From Paenibacillus aceris (GTDB lineage: Bacteria > Bacillota > Bacilli > Paenibacillales > NBRC-103111): 64,000 nt of DNA. Both the position numbers and the translations under genes were made by a program. The DNA lies in NCBI RefSeq assembly GCF_017874035.1, contig NZ_JAGGKV010000026.1, positions 1 to 64,000 of the forward strand. The letters are read 5' to 3'. Positions 34,714 through 43,693 of this stretch are shown here, in pieces. Position 1 is the stretch's first letter. Each line of letters opens with the position of its first letter. Below the pieces are notes generated by a model, which had not been told where the DNA came from, did no database searches, and saw only the letters and a list, made by a program, of their open reading frames with translations.

Positions 34714-35586
34714 TTAATTAATCGCATCAAATAATCGTCTGCCTTCTGCAATCCACGGATACATAAATACCCGAAACGTATTCAAAATAGGCAAACCCGC
34801 AAGCACAAACAACACATAAGAAACCATTTCTTTCCTGCTGTCGCGGACTAATTCCATCTTTTCTTTGTAATCCTGAATACGCTGCTTAAGCAGCTCGTAA
34901 TAACTGGCGTGTTCATTCAGCCTAAGCGCATTCAAAGTCTCCCCGAAGCTGTGCGCTTCATCTGTTCCGAGCCTTGTTTTAAACTGAGCAATAGCTGCTT
35001 CAGATCCTTGATACCATTCATTCAGCAGCAGTCCGAACTGCGTTCGGATTGACCTTGTCTGAGCTGCGCATAAGGAAAGCTTGGCATGCAAGCTCATCCG
35101 AGAGTCATTGTAATAAAGCAAATGATGACTAATGACATATATTTCCCGGACAATGCGATGTGCTCTTTTAGCCTTCAATTGAACCAGTATTTTTTTATCG
35201 AAAAACAGGAAAATGAGCACACTCACCGCCCCCGCCATGACATAAGCAGGTTCCACGTACAAAGTGAACATCGGCTGCTTCAAAGAGGCATATCCAGCCC
35301 CGGCCACCAGTAATGCCGCACACATCAACAATCTTCTCGTCCCTTCATAGACGCCCGCGTTTATCAGAAATCCACAGCCCAGCAAAAGCTGCCGCTTCTC
35401 TTCCACAATCTTCAATCTCAGCCTTAAAAGCCTGAATAGCCATGGAGGAAGCTCTGCCTCCTTCAGAAGTTGTAAGACTTCAAGCGATCTCCACCTTTTC
35501 GCCCGGACAGGAAGGAGCATAAACCCGTGGTAAATAGCCAGAATCAAGAACACATAAAGCAGCAAATGAAATGCGATCTGAATCAT
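34714..35586 (-). CDS. tadC: TadC-like inner membrane platform protein
   Basis: About 290 residues. Membrane helices lie at both ends and in the middle (YVFLILAIYHGFMLL, LLMCAALLVAGAGYA, YVLFVLAGLPILNTF) with a cytoplasmic helical domain, the plan of type II secretion F-like proteins. It forms the assembly platform with TadB. The start is the ATG at 35586 with GAGG 6 bases upstream; it overlaps the tadB stop. Confidence 0.65.
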   Translation of the reverse strand: MIQIAFHLLLYVFLILAIYHGFMLLPVRAKRWRSLEVLQLLKEAELPPWLFRLLRLRLKIVEEKRQLLLGCGFLINAGVYEGTRRLLMCAALLVAGAGYASLKQPMFTLYVEPAYVMAGAVSVLIFLFFDKKILVQLKAKRAHRIVREIYVISHHLLYYNDSRMSLHAKLSLCAAQTRSIRTQFGLLLNEWYQGSEAAIAQFKTRLGTDEAHSFGETLNALRLNEHASYYELLKQRIQDYKEKMELVRDSRKEMVSYVLFVLAGLPILNTFRVFMYPWIAEGRRLFDAIN

Positions 35587-35594
35587 TCCCACCC

Positions 35595-36527
35595 TCACAT
35601 TCTTCGCATTGACAGATAAATCCCCATTATAAAGGAGACAAAAATAAGCAAAAGCGCATCCAACAGCATATTTCGCCCAATAGGATCAACCACGTAGTAC
35701 AAATAAGCGTTGTCTGTATTAACTTTGAAATTAATGGTCAAAAACAAGGCAAGAAAAAGAATCGGCGTAAAATTAGCAATCCGAATCTCCAATAACCGAT
35801 TTCTTTCCAACTGATCGGAACGCTGTGCTTTCCTCATATCGACAATCAGTTCCTTGAAACTATCGCCGACATAACTCCCTTCCGTCAAAGCAACACGCAT
35901 AATGCCTATAAAATAATCCCCCCATGTGTGGCCCAAAGTGAGAGAGAAAATACGCAAGCTCTCCTCCGTATCTCTTTGCGTCATTAAATTGCGGTACAAT
36001 TGCTCAAAAACAGGTTTAATCGGATATAAAATACGATGTTCTTCTAAGCAATACTTCAGGGCCATCTTGATGTTTTTATGAGGATCGACCATATAGTACT
36101 GATAGAATACTTCCACCGCCGGCAAAAACTCCAATCGGGTTTGCAGCCGAATACTGACCAGCTTAAGTCGAAGCAGCATATAGGGCAGCGACACGCTGAT
36201 CAACGTTAAAACCAGCACTCCTTTCAAAGACTGGAACAACAATACACCTGCCAATAGTCCGGCGAAAAATAAGATCATGCTTACCGTCAGCATCGCCTGC
36301 ATGCTCATGCCCAATTCGACGGATTCCATCATCTCCTTCATATGTTTAAATAACCGGCTCCTATTCCCCAAATATTCGCTGAAACGATTGCCGAACGCGG
36401 AGGTTTTGACATAATGCAGCCGAAACCTGGCTTTCCGCTGTCGGATAGCGACGTGCAAAACAGACCTTACAACCACAAAAATCAATATAAACAGTAAGAA
36501 TAGAAAGACATATTTGGCGAAAATCAT
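35595..36527 (-). CDS. tadB: TadB-like inner membrane platform protein
   Basis: About 310 residues. An N-terminal helix (FLFLLFILIFVVVRSVL), two central helices, a GspF-like cytoplasmic domain and a C-terminal helix pair are visible. The open frame runs to 36749, but the part before 36527 overlaps the ATPase gene. ATG at 36527, 4 bases after the tadA stop and preceded by AAGG. Confidence 0.7.
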   Translation of the reverse strand: MIFAKYVFLFLLFILIFVVVRSVLHVAIRQRKARFRLHYVKTSAFGNRFSEYLGNRSRLFKHMKEMMESVELGMSMQAMLTVSMILFFAGLLAGVLLFQSLKGVLVLTLISVSLPYMLLRLKLVSIRLQTRLEFLPAVEVFYQYYMVDPHKNIKMALKYCLEEHRILYPIKPVFEQLYRNLMTQRDTEESLRIFSLTLGHTWGDYFIGIMRVALTEGSYVGDSFKELIVDMRKAQRSDQLERNRLLEIRIANFTPILFLALFLTINFKVNTDNAYLYYVVDPIGRNMLLDALLLIFVSFIMGIYLSMRRM

Positions 36528-36531
36528 CCCT

Positions 36532-37980
36532 TTACTCGCCTTCTTTCTCGATAAAACCGAGCTTCGACAACACCGCATGCCCTTCTTGGTCAGTCTTACT
36601 GATTTTCCGCGATGCAGGTTGCGACAATTTCCCGGGAAATTTCCATCCATCTGTCGACTTGTCATAAACTGCGAGATCCGTGACGCAAACCTCCTCATTT
36701 TCGAAGCGGTATTCGACGATCCGCACGATTTTTCTTTTCCCGTGAACAACTGCCATTTCCATCCCGATTTGTGTCACAAATTCCGTGATCCTCTTCCTTA
36801 AACGGAGTGGATTCATCCCTCTGCCATCCAGCATGCACATATCTGTTATGGCATCCGGCACATCCTCCAATTCACTGACATGGACAGAAGTAACGCTGCC
36901 TTCGTGCCCTCGGGTACAAGCCCTGACATAAAGATTGGCGTCATCGTCCCGAATTTCAGCATGACAAATCCGTTTTGGCGATTGCCTTAAAGCCAGCTTA
37001 AAAGCTTGTAAACCGGAATGTCTCGGATCCTCGTCGTCGATCTCGTATTCGATAATATTTTTGTGCGGGAAATCTCGCTTTAAATTTAGTTCGAACCGCG
37101 ATTCGATCGTTATCATCCTTTCATTATCATCCATTTCCGCAATGATCGCCTTAATGAGATTGGTTTTACCTGAGTTCGTCGGACCAATAATGACCATATT
37201 GAAGTACGACCGAATCAAGCACCGAATCAGCTGTTCCATTCGATCATCCATCGTGGCCAGCTCCGCAGAAGTAAGCAAGGCCAGATCGAATCGCTTCACC
37301 GTGTAAAAACGAATCGTCAACGTCGGCTCAGCCGTGAACCCAAACCCTGTCATCGTTACCCGCGATCCATCTCGCAGCACGACCTCAGCCCATTTCTTCC
37401 TAGGATTCAACGTATCGTTGTTAAAAAGCACCAAATTCTGCTGAATTCTTTCCAATTCCCGCACAGAAGGCAGCATATAAGCCGAAGGTAAGGCATAACC
37501 GCCTCTCACCTCAAAAATCTGTCTGCCCACAACCTGAATCTCTTCAAGTCCCTCCTTTTGCTTCAGCACAAGTTCAAGTACGTTCATCCCGATGATTTCT
37601 GCAAAAATCGCCTCCGGCAGTGTCGTATACCCACTTGTCATGGGAGGCTTGCCCGTTAATCTTCTCTTGGACACAATATCATGGATAATGGCAAGCAGCT
37701 TTCCGCGCTCCTCTTCATAACCAAGAATTGCCCGATTCAGCGTCTCGTTATAGAGTTGTTTCTCCTCGTCCGTTCTCCCCTTCATCACAACCAGCTCACT
37801 TCGTATTTCCTGCACCCATTGTTGAAAAATCACATCTTCGATTTCTGCACTTACTGATTTTCCTGACATGCGGCCCGTTCTCACACCCGTTTGCAAACCT
37901 AATGCGTCAGCTTGTTCCTCCGTTTTCCGTTCATGCATATAGGTAATAATAGAAAACCTTTCCTCGTTCACTCCTCTCAC
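36532..37980 (-). CDS. tadA: TadA/CpaF-type secretion ATPase
   Basis: About 482 residues. An N-terminal helical domain precedes a VirB11-like ATPase with the Walker A motif GPTNSGKTN, an Asp box near ITIESRFEL, Walker B-like HAEIRDDDANLYVRAC and the His box GHEGSVTSVH. It powers pilus assembly or secretion through the TadB/TadC platform. Walker A has Thr-Asn in place of the more usual Gly-Ser but keeps GxxxxGKT. A GTG at 37980 or at 37971 may start translation; the second has GAGG 8 bases upstream. Confidence 0.88.
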   Translation of the reverse strand: MRGVNEERFSIITYMHERKTEEQADALGLQTGVRTGRMSGKSVSAEIEDVIFQQWVQEIRSELVVMKGRTDEEKQLYNETLNRAILGYEEERGKLLAIIHDIVSKRRLTGKPPMTSGYTTLPEAIFAEIIGMNVLELVLKQKEGLEEIQVVGRQIFEVRGGYALPSAYMLPSVRELERIQQNLVLFNNDTLNPRKKWAEVVLRDGSRVTMTGFGFTAEPTLTIRFYTVKRFDLALLTSAELATMDDRMEQLIRCLIRSYFNMVIIGPTNSGKTNLIKAIIAEMDDNERMITIESRFELNLKRDFPHKNIIEYEIDDEDPRHSGLQAFKLALRQSPKRICHAEIRDDDANLYVRACTRGHEGSVTSVHVSELEDVPDAITDMCMLDGRGMNPLRLRKRITEFVTQIGMEMAVVHGKRKIVRIVEYRFENEEVCVTDLAVYDKSTDGWKFPGKLSQPASRKISKTDQEGHAVLSKLGFIEKEGE

Positions 37981-37995
37981 CTCATTCCCTGTTCG

Positions 37996-39234
37996 TTAGC
38001 TGGCCGTTTTTCTTCCTAGCATAAGCTTTTGCAGCCATGTGGCTTGTCGTATATTCTCTTTCCTAGGCAGCTTATAGAAATCGGCGAATTTCAACGCTAT
38101 GTCTTTAACCTCCTCATACATCGGATGGCTTGGGTTTAGCATTTCGAGCAGCTTCCCTTGATTGCAGCTGGAAAGCGCATCGCCATGCCTCGATACCTGC
38201 CCAATCAAATGCAACTGCGTCTCTTTACGAATATCTTTAATCGTGAACTCATTGTGTTTGGCATGTTTCTCGGTTTGAACGGCCATTAACTCAAAGCTAT
38301 TTGGCTGCAGCCCAAAAACAGAGCCTACCTGCCTGATCCACCTCGAAAAATCCTCTTGAAATTGGGCAATATCCGCAGTCGTTACGACGACCTTGCTGTC
38401 AGCCTCCAATAATCCGCAAACCGTTGCCGCATTATCCCAATAAGCATTAACCTCGATGACACAAATATCAAAGGTCCGCCGGGCAACGCGCAGCAAATGA
38501 ACAATTTCCGATGGCGAGAAAAATTCCGCCTGCTCACGCAGCATATTCCCGTACAACACATGCAGTCCCTGATCTCCTCTCGGTTGATCACAAACGAGCA
38601 GGAGCCTTTCAGGCGTTAGACTTTGAGCTTTTAGCTCCGCCCGCAGACCATCGAGTGTAAAAACATGCTCATCTTTACCTAAATATCGATGAAGCTTAGA
38701 ACTCTTCAGATTTAAACAAAGATAGCCAACTCTTTGACTCGTCTCCATAGCAAGCAGATACGCAACGCCAAAAGAGGCAAGTGTCGTTCCTATATTCGGG
38801 GTCGAACCGATAAAAGTAAGCAGTTTGCCCGTTGGCTTCTGAAATCCCTGCTCCCCCGTCCCACCATCCACCCAAGCCCGAATATCGTCAGCAATAACCG
38901 CCGTGCTGCGTCCTGGCTGAATGTAGTCAAGCCTCATCAGCTTGCACATCTTGACATACTTTTCATTAATTGAAGCGTCATGATAATTCGATAGCAGAAC
39001 AATCATTTTCAGTTCTGGGTTCATCTGCTGTAAATGCTCCAAAAACTCCTCCAAATCGCCAAAATCAAGCTCTCGATCCGAAATAATGACATGAGAAAAA
39101 GTCTTCTCTGCCGCTAAACGGGTGTCCAGCTCTGCCGCCGAGTGTGAAACAACCCAGTTCAATGGCTGTAGATAAACGACGTGAATAATTTCATCTATTA
39201 ATCGTTGATCTGATGAAAGTAATCCGACATTCAC
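37996..39234 (-). CDS. tadZ: TadZ/CpaE-like localisation protein, degenerate P-loop
   Basis: 412 residues. The N-terminal receiver-like domain (1-125) lacks a clear phospho-site. A MinD/ParA-like domain follows, whose P-loop reads FIGSTPNIGTTLASFG. The Lys residues of the deviant Walker A motif (KGGxGKT) are absent, so ATP binding is doubtful. TadZ/CpaE proteins position the Tad machine at the pole. GTG start with AAAGGAGG 8 bases upstream. Confidence 0.75.
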   Translation of the reverse strand: MNVGLLSSDQRLIDEIIHVVYLQPLNWVVSHSAAELDTRLAAEKTFSHVIISDRELDFGDLEEFLEHLQQMNPELKMIVLLSNYHDASINEKYVKMCKLMRLDYIQPGRSTAVIADDIRAWVDGGTGEQGFQKPTGKLLTFIGSTPNIGTTLASFGVAYLLAMETSQRVGYLCLNLKSSKLHRYLGKDEHVFTLDGLRAELKAQSLTPERLLLVCDQPRGDQGLHVLYGNMLREQAEFFSPSEIVHLLRVARRTFDICVIEVNAYWDNAATVCGLLEADSKVVVTTADIAQFQEDFSRWIRQVGSVFGLQPNSFELMAVQTEKHAKHNEFTIKDIRKETQLHLIGQVSRHGDALSSCNQGKLLEMLNPSHPMYEEVKDIALKFADFYKLPRKENIRQATWLQKLMLGRKTAS

Positions 39235-39266
39235 ATCCCCTACCTCCTTTCAATCTTTTAATCACT

Positions 39267-39977
39267 TTAATCTTCCCTCAAAATGGAGGAGGAACTAAAA
39301 GCAACAACCAACTTTGCTTTCTTGGCGCTGCATAAACGATCAATCTCCAGCCACTCATTCTCCGTTAGATTCAAATTGATCTGGTCAATAGCCCCATTCG
39401 CTTCCAACCGGGAAGCATACATCTTTTCCTTGTCTCCTTCCACCTTGGATAGCAGATTGGGATTCTTCGGATTGTCCACCTCCACATTGGTGGATGACTT
39501 TACCGAAGCAACCTTTATCTCTTTTTCCCCAAAAAGCCGCCTTGAGCTCCCGTCATCAGTACCAGATACATATACTCGAACTCGATCCCCCGCACGAATG
39601 CCATTAGAAACTGATAACAAATATTCTTTAGGAATTTGAAAAGTCGCCTGCCATTCATTCGGGAGCAAATGATAACGGTTCACCTTCCATTGTAAAATCG
39701 GTTCCTCCTTTCCAAGCGGAATCAACGTCTCCAGTCCAACAATCTCATTCAAATCCGACATCATACTGCTCTTGTAGCTCCCCTTTTGAACCGGTTTCAG
39801 CTCCACCATATCCTCTTGAATCAAAACGCCGGCCCGAATAAAATCTTTCGGAACCGCCACCTGAACCGTCTGCTGCATTTCAATCTGATTAACTTGCAGC
39901 ACATAAACGCCATATACGAGCATTGCCGCCATAATCGCAGACACCAAGCCAATTAGCAGGCTTCTCCTTCGATTCAA
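39267..39977 (-). CDS. cpaB: CpaB/RcpC-like SAF domain protein
   Basis: 236 residues. An N-terminal membrane anchor (LLIGLVSAIMAAMLVYGVYVL) precedes a SAF domain (VAVPKDFIRAGVLIQEDMV) and a C-terminal region as in Flp pilus assembly protein CpaB. First gene of the Tad operon. TTG start with AAAGGAGG 8 bases upstream. Confidence 0.75.
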   Translation of the reverse strand: MNRRRSLLIGLVSAIMAAMLVYGVYVLQVNQIEMQQTVQVAVPKDFIRAGVLIQEDMVELKPVQKGSYKSSMMSDLNEIVGLETLIPLGKEEPILQWKVNRYHLLPNEWQATFQIPKEYLLSVSNGIRAGDRVRVYVSGTDDGSSRRLFGEKEIKVASVKSSTNVEVDNPKNPNLLSKVEGDKEKMYASRLEANGAIDQINLNLTENEWLEIDRLCSAKKAKLVVAFSSSSILRED

Positions 39978-40025
39978 CCTCTCACCTCCTTTTCAAAATA
40001 GCTATACCGCTACTTATTCAGCGAA

Positions 40026-40071
40026 AAAACAAAAAAACGCAGCTCTCGGACATTCATCCGAAATCTGCGTT
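40026..40071 (-). terminator. Terminator in the leader of the Tad operon (possible attenuator)
   Basis: Minus-strand stem AACGCAG..CGGA / TCCG..CTGCGTT followed by TTTTTTGTTTTTT, about 50 bases before the cpaB start. Upstream there is only a noncoding A/T-rich leader with a possible -10 box (TATAAT, near 40145) and the divergent permease gene. No minus-strand gene ends here, so it looks like a transcription attenuator. I see no known riboswitch pattern. Confidence 0.65.
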
Positions 40072-40288
40072 CTTCGCAATTTAAAAATATCATAGAATCT
40101 TCCAATTTTCAACATAAAAAATAATTGATCCCATCAACTATTATTATACTAACTTATTAATAATTTCTTAATGAAAAGATGTTGTAGACATAACAATTGA
40201 CTGATAGAATCAATAGAAAAAACATAACAAACAAACTAAATGTAATAAAATTTATCTGTTATTAGTTGTTTGTCAAGGAGGCGACTCA

Positions 40289-41227
40289 ATGAGTTTTCTA
40301 AGCGATTTTCGCACCATGGTACTCGGCATTTTACTGGAGTCGTTCCCCTTTATTTTGCTTGGCGTCATAATTTCTGCTTTGCTGCAAACATTCATTAGCG
40401 ACCAAACACTACAGCGGTGGATACCGAAAAAAACAATCCCAGGCATTCTTTTCGGGTGCTTGCTGGGCATCATTTTCCCGCTCTGCGAATGTGGAATCAT
40501 TCCTGTCGTGCACCGGCTAATCCGCAAAGGCATGCCGCCTTATATCGGCCTCGTATTTATGATGGCCGGGCCGATCATCAATCCGGTCGTATTCACGTCC
40601 ACGTTCGTGGCCTTTCGTGCTCAGCCGGAAATGGCTGTCGCCCGCATGGTGCTGGCGTTCGCTGCGGCAGCTCTGATTGGCCTGTGGGCTTCACGTGGTA
40701 ATGGCAATTCTACCCTGCGCACGCAAGTAGTCAATACACATGAACATGCCGCTCCGAACAAAAAAAGCCCCAAACGTCCACTCCTGAGCAAAGCTCCAAA
40801 AGCAGCAGCCTGGAAAAACAAATGGCATGAAACACTGGAACACGCCGCCATCGAAATGTTTGAAGTAGGCAAATTTTTAGTATTAGGCGCTACCGTTACC
40901 GCATTGATGCAGACAGCCGTAAGCAAGAATTGGCTTCTTACATTAAGCCATGGGGACTTTACTCCGCATTTGTTTATGATGGGTCTTTCCTATGTCCTTT
41001 CCATCTGTTCCACTGCAGACGCTTTTGTCGGCGCTACGTTCATTCCCGGTTTCAGCCTTGGTTCTGTGCTCGCTTTTCTCGTTTTTGGCGCCATGCTCGA
41101 CATCAAAAGCACTTTAATGCTGTTGAAAGTGTTCCGAGTCAAAACCATCGTGACGGTTATGCTCATTTCAGCCGTTGTCGTTCTGTTGGGGTCGGTCGCA
41201 TTCGATCAGCTGTATTCCTACTTATAG
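40289..41227 (+). CDS. YraQ/DUF318 family permease
   Basis: 312 residues, eight or so membrane helices in two halves. Signature FPLCECGIIPVVHRLIRKG in the first half and SICSTADAFVGATF in the second, as in the YraQ/YcgR permease family. A cytoplasmic linker of about 60 residues joins the halves. AAGGAGGCG precedes the ATG. It forms a conserved pair with the next gene. The transported species is not established; the Cys residues hint at a metal or thiol ligand. Confidence 0.82.
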   Translation: MSFLSDFRTMVLGILLESFPFILLGVIISALLQTFISDQTLQRWIPKKTIPGILFGCLLGIIFPLCECGIIPVVHRLIRKGMPPYIGLVFMMAGPIINPVVFTSTFVAFRAQPEMAVARMVLAFAAAALIGLWASRGNGNSTLRTQVVNTHEHAAPNKKSPKRPLLSKAPKAAAWKNKWHETLEHAAIEMFEVGKFLVLGATVTALMQTAVSKNWLLTLSHGDFTPHLFMMGLSYVLSICSTADAFVGATFIPGFSLGSVLAFLVFGAMLDIKSTLMLLKVFRVKTIVTVMLISAVVVLLGSVAFDQLYSYL

Positions 41228-41245
41228 AATGGAGGCAGGATAACT

Positions 41246-42151
41246 ATGCAAAAATGGTCCACGTTCGCGCATCGAACGATTCGAGCTGCAGTCTTAATCA
41301 CATTCGTTATTTTTATCGTTCAGATAAGCCGATCAGATGCTTTAATTTATTATGTGGCTCCGAGAATGGCTCTCTGGGTAAAAAGTCTTGCCGTCGGCAT
41401 GTATGTGCTGGCCATGCACCAGCTTTATTTGGCAGTTCGGGATATCCGCTCCAAGGAGAAAACGTCGTCGATTGCTTGTTCATGTTCGGCGCACAGCCAT
41501 GATCAATGGAAACCCAGCGTTATTATCATGTACACGGTTTTGATCATTCCCCTTATTCTTGCCTTTTCATTCCCCAATGCGGTATTAGGAAGTCAAATGG
41601 CAGCCAAAAAAGGGTTAAATTTGACCCCTTCGGGCATATTGGTCAATAACAATTACGGCGATGCAGGCCCAAACCTCGTTCCGAATGATAAGCTGCAATT
41701 AGTTACGGGACCGACTTTTCCGTTTAATGAATACACCAAGCCTTACGCCAAGCGGGCTGCGGATATGTATAACCAGCCGCTCGTGTTGATCAACGATGAT
41801 TTTTATATAGAATCGCTAACGTCGTTGGATTTGTATCAGGATCAATTCATTGGCAAAAAGGTGCAAATATCAGGCTATGTTTACCGCCTCGATAACATGA
41901 ACAAAAATCAATTCGCCCTGGGAAGGTTCTCCATGAGGTGCTGTGTCGCAGACTCTGTGCCGCTTGCCATCCTGGTTGAGACCGATAATCCTGAGCAATG
42001 GAAAAACGATATGTATGTTGTTGCTCTCGGCACCATCGAAAAACGAAATTTGGACGGTAAAGACGTAGTAACGATCGTTGCAAAAACCATCGATACACAA
42101 AAAGAACCGACAAGTCCATATGTGTATCAAAATGCTTACTTTGGAAGCTAG
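41246..42151 (+). CDS. TIGR03943/YcgQ family membrane protein
   Basis: 301 residues. Two or three N-terminal helices, a Cys/His segment (SIACSCSAHSHDQW) that could bind a metal, another helix and an extracellular OB-like domain (QISGYVYRLDNMNKNQFALGRF, MRCCVADSVPLAILVE). Found as a pair with YraQ/YcgR permeases, as here with a gap of 18 bases. Function unknown. Confidence 0.82.
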   Translation: MQKWSTFAHRTIRAAVLITFVIFIVQISRSDALIYYVAPRMALWVKSLAVGMYVLAMHQLYLAVRDIRSKEKTSSIACSCSAHSHDQWKPSVIIMYTVLIIPLILAFSFPNAVLGSQMAAKKGLNLTPSGILVNNNYGDAGPNLVPNDKLQLVTGPTFPFNEYTKPYAKRAADMYNQPLVLINDDFYIESLTSLDLYQDQFIGKKVQISGYVYRLDNMNKNQFALGRFSMRCCVADSVPLAILVETDNPEQWKNDMYVVALGTIEKRNLDGKDVVTIVAKTIDTQKEPTSPYVYQNAYFGS

Positions 42152-42184
42152 TTGCATCAAATTTAAGGGATCCCCAAACTACAA

Positions 42185-42228
42185 AAAAAGATCGCCAACC
42201 CCCTCATTCAGGGCGTGGCGATCTTTTC
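42185..42228 (+). terminator. Terminator of the YraQ/TIGR03943 operon
   Basis: AAAGATCGCCA / TGGCGATCTTT stem with TTTTCTG after it. Confidence 0.85.
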
Positions 42229-42236
42229 TGCGTTTT

Positions 42237-42400
42237 CTAGTTCAGCAAGTTGTAGATCGCTTGTGCTGCTTCCACACGGATTGTATGCTCATCCGGTACG
42301 AAGAGCCCTTCTAGACGACCTGTCAAAAGCTTCGTTTTTAGCGCGCTATTTACATAAGGCAAGGCCCAGTCGCTGATCTTGGATGCATCCGAGCTTGCTT
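42237..42400 (-). pseudogene. C-terminal remnant of an SLH-domain protein
   Basis: The minus-strand frame reads SKISDWALPYVNSALKTKLL, then FVPDEHTIRVEAAQAIYNLL and stop. This is a complete last SLH repeat (DW..PYV..AL...L..G...F.P....RAEAA). Upstream the frame meets a stop at once (near 42411), so the rest of the protein has been deleted. Confidence 0.75.
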
Positions 42401-42404
42401 CTGA

Positions 42405-42623
42405 GGACTACATTTTGTAGATAAAACAGAATCTGCAAATTCAGAAGATATCGGTCCCTAACAAGTAAGCGTTTTCCATTCTAATAATCCAACCTAATCC
42501 TCGCCCTCACTCCGCAGCGTATTACTGAGTTGATTAACGCAGTTAACGAATGGAAACTGTGCATCGTGCATACATTCAGCCAGAAACAAACTGTTAGTGA
42601 AGAAACATCCGCATCAAGTAAAG
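42405..42623. other. Intergenic, no gene seen
   Basis: About 220 bases between the SLH remnant and the fructokinase terminator. No convincing frame, ribosome binding site or repeat. Confidence 0.5.
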
Positions 42624-42703
42624 TAAAAAAGCTCTATCCATCCCCCCTTCCCGTTGTAAATGTAGATACAACAGAAAAAGTACAGAGAAATGGAATAGAG
42701 CTT
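42624..42703 (-). terminator. Branched terminator of the fructokinase operon
   Basis: Outer stem AAGCTCTAT.CCAT / ATGG.ATAGAGCTT encloses a second stem GTTGTA/TACAAC. Minus-strand T-run TTTTTTAC follows. It lies 24 bases past the fructokinase stop. Confidence 0.7.
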
Positions 42704-42727
42704 ACCTTCATTTTCTACAGGAGTCGT

Positions 42728-43687
42728 TTATTGCACTTCCGCAAGCGTCGGAAGCGCAGGAATCGCACCGCGGCGCGTCGTGGTGATAGCACCCACGCGA
42801 TTGGCAAAGCCAAATACGCGCTCGGCGACACCAGCTTCAGCAAGCGCGTACACGATGTTTGCAGGCGTCACGCCCAGCGACGCCAGCTGAAAGAGCATGC
42901 CGCCGACGAAGCTGTCGCCGGCGCCTGTCGTATCCACGGCTGCCACAGGCGTGCCGGGGATGACGACATCCTGCCGCGCACTCACAACGCGGCAGCCATC
43001 AGGACCTAAAGTGATGATAATCACTTTAGGTCCTCGCTGCAGCAGCTGCTGCGCCCCAGTGGTCGCGTCTACGCCGAGGAGGAATTCGATTTCCTCCTCG
43101 CTGACTTTGACCACATCCGCAAGCCCAAGCTGCGCAAGGATTTCCGCCCGAGCGCTATCTGCACTCGGCCACAGCGCAAGGCGCACATTGGGGTCGTAGG
43201 ACACCAATGCCCCAAAATCTTTCGCTCGGCGCGCTGCATCCAGTGTCGCGGTGCGGCAAGGCTCGGCAATCAAGGATACCGAGCCGAAATGATAAACCGC
43301 GGCGTCTTCCAGCCACTGCGCTTGGACTTCGTCTGTGCGCAGCAGCATGTCCGCCGCCGGGTCGCGGAAAAACAAGAAATCGCGCTCGCCATCCGCGCGC
43401 AGCGAAACAAACGCCAGCCCCGTCTTCGCCTCTTCGGTCTGGATGACAGCCGTCTGCACACCGACTTCGTCAAGCGTGCGCACGAGGAAATCGCCGAATG
43501 GGTCTCGGCCGATTTTGCCAATAAACCTTGCGTCGCCTCCGAGTTTAGCGACCGCCGCAGCGACATTGGCCGGCGCTCCGCCCGCCGCCCGCTGGAAGCT
43601 CGCGACGTCAGCCAAAGCCTGTCCGTTTACTTCGGGCACGAAGTCAATCAAAAGCTCACCTAAACAAACAATATAGGTTTTACTCAT
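42728..43687 (-). CDS. PfkB family fructokinase
   Basis: 319 residues, normal ribokinase/fructokinase length. N-terminal CLGELLIDFVP, the GGAPANVAAAVAKLG sugar-binding segment and the C-terminal PfkB signature VDTTGAGDSFVGGML, whose Asp is the catalytic base. Phosphorylates fructose or a similar ketose in the cytoplasm. Six bases after the TetR gene, so cotranscribed with it and the YhgE-like gene. G+C content is clearly above that of the neighbours. Exact sugar specificity cannot be read from sequence. Confidence 0.85.
   Translation of the reverse strand: MSKTYIVCLGELLIDFVPEVNGQALADVASFQRAAGGAPANVAAAVAKLGGDARFIGKIGRDPFGDFLVRTLDEVGVQTAVIQTEEAKTGLAFVSLRADGERDFLFFRDPAADMLLRTDEVQAQWLEDAAVYHFGSVSLIAEPCRTATLDAARRAKDFGALVSYDPNVRLALWPSADSARAEILAQLGLADVVKVSEEEIEFLLGVDATTGAQQLLQRGPKVIIITLGPDGCRVVSARQDVVIPGTPVAAVDTTGAGDSFVGGMLFQLASLGVTPANIVYALAEAGVAERVFGFANRVGAITTTRRGAIPALPTLAEVQ
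43001..43034. repeat. Perfect 15-bp inverted repeat inside the fructokinase gene
   Basis: Arms AGGACCTAAAGTGAT / ATCACTTTAGGTCCT with a 4-base loop. It encodes the near-symmetric peptide GPKVIIITLGP. Confidence 0.85.
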
Positions 43688-43693
43688 AAGTCC

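Noticed and set aside
39978..40160. Known riboswitch (c-di-GMP type) in the Tad leader
   Set aside because: I looked for the conserved core of c-di-GMP-I aptamers and did not find it; only a terminator is clear.
40198..40285. Zur-type operator before the YraQ gene
   Set aside because: No inverted repeat resembling the Zur box was seen; only A/T-rich promoter-like sequence.
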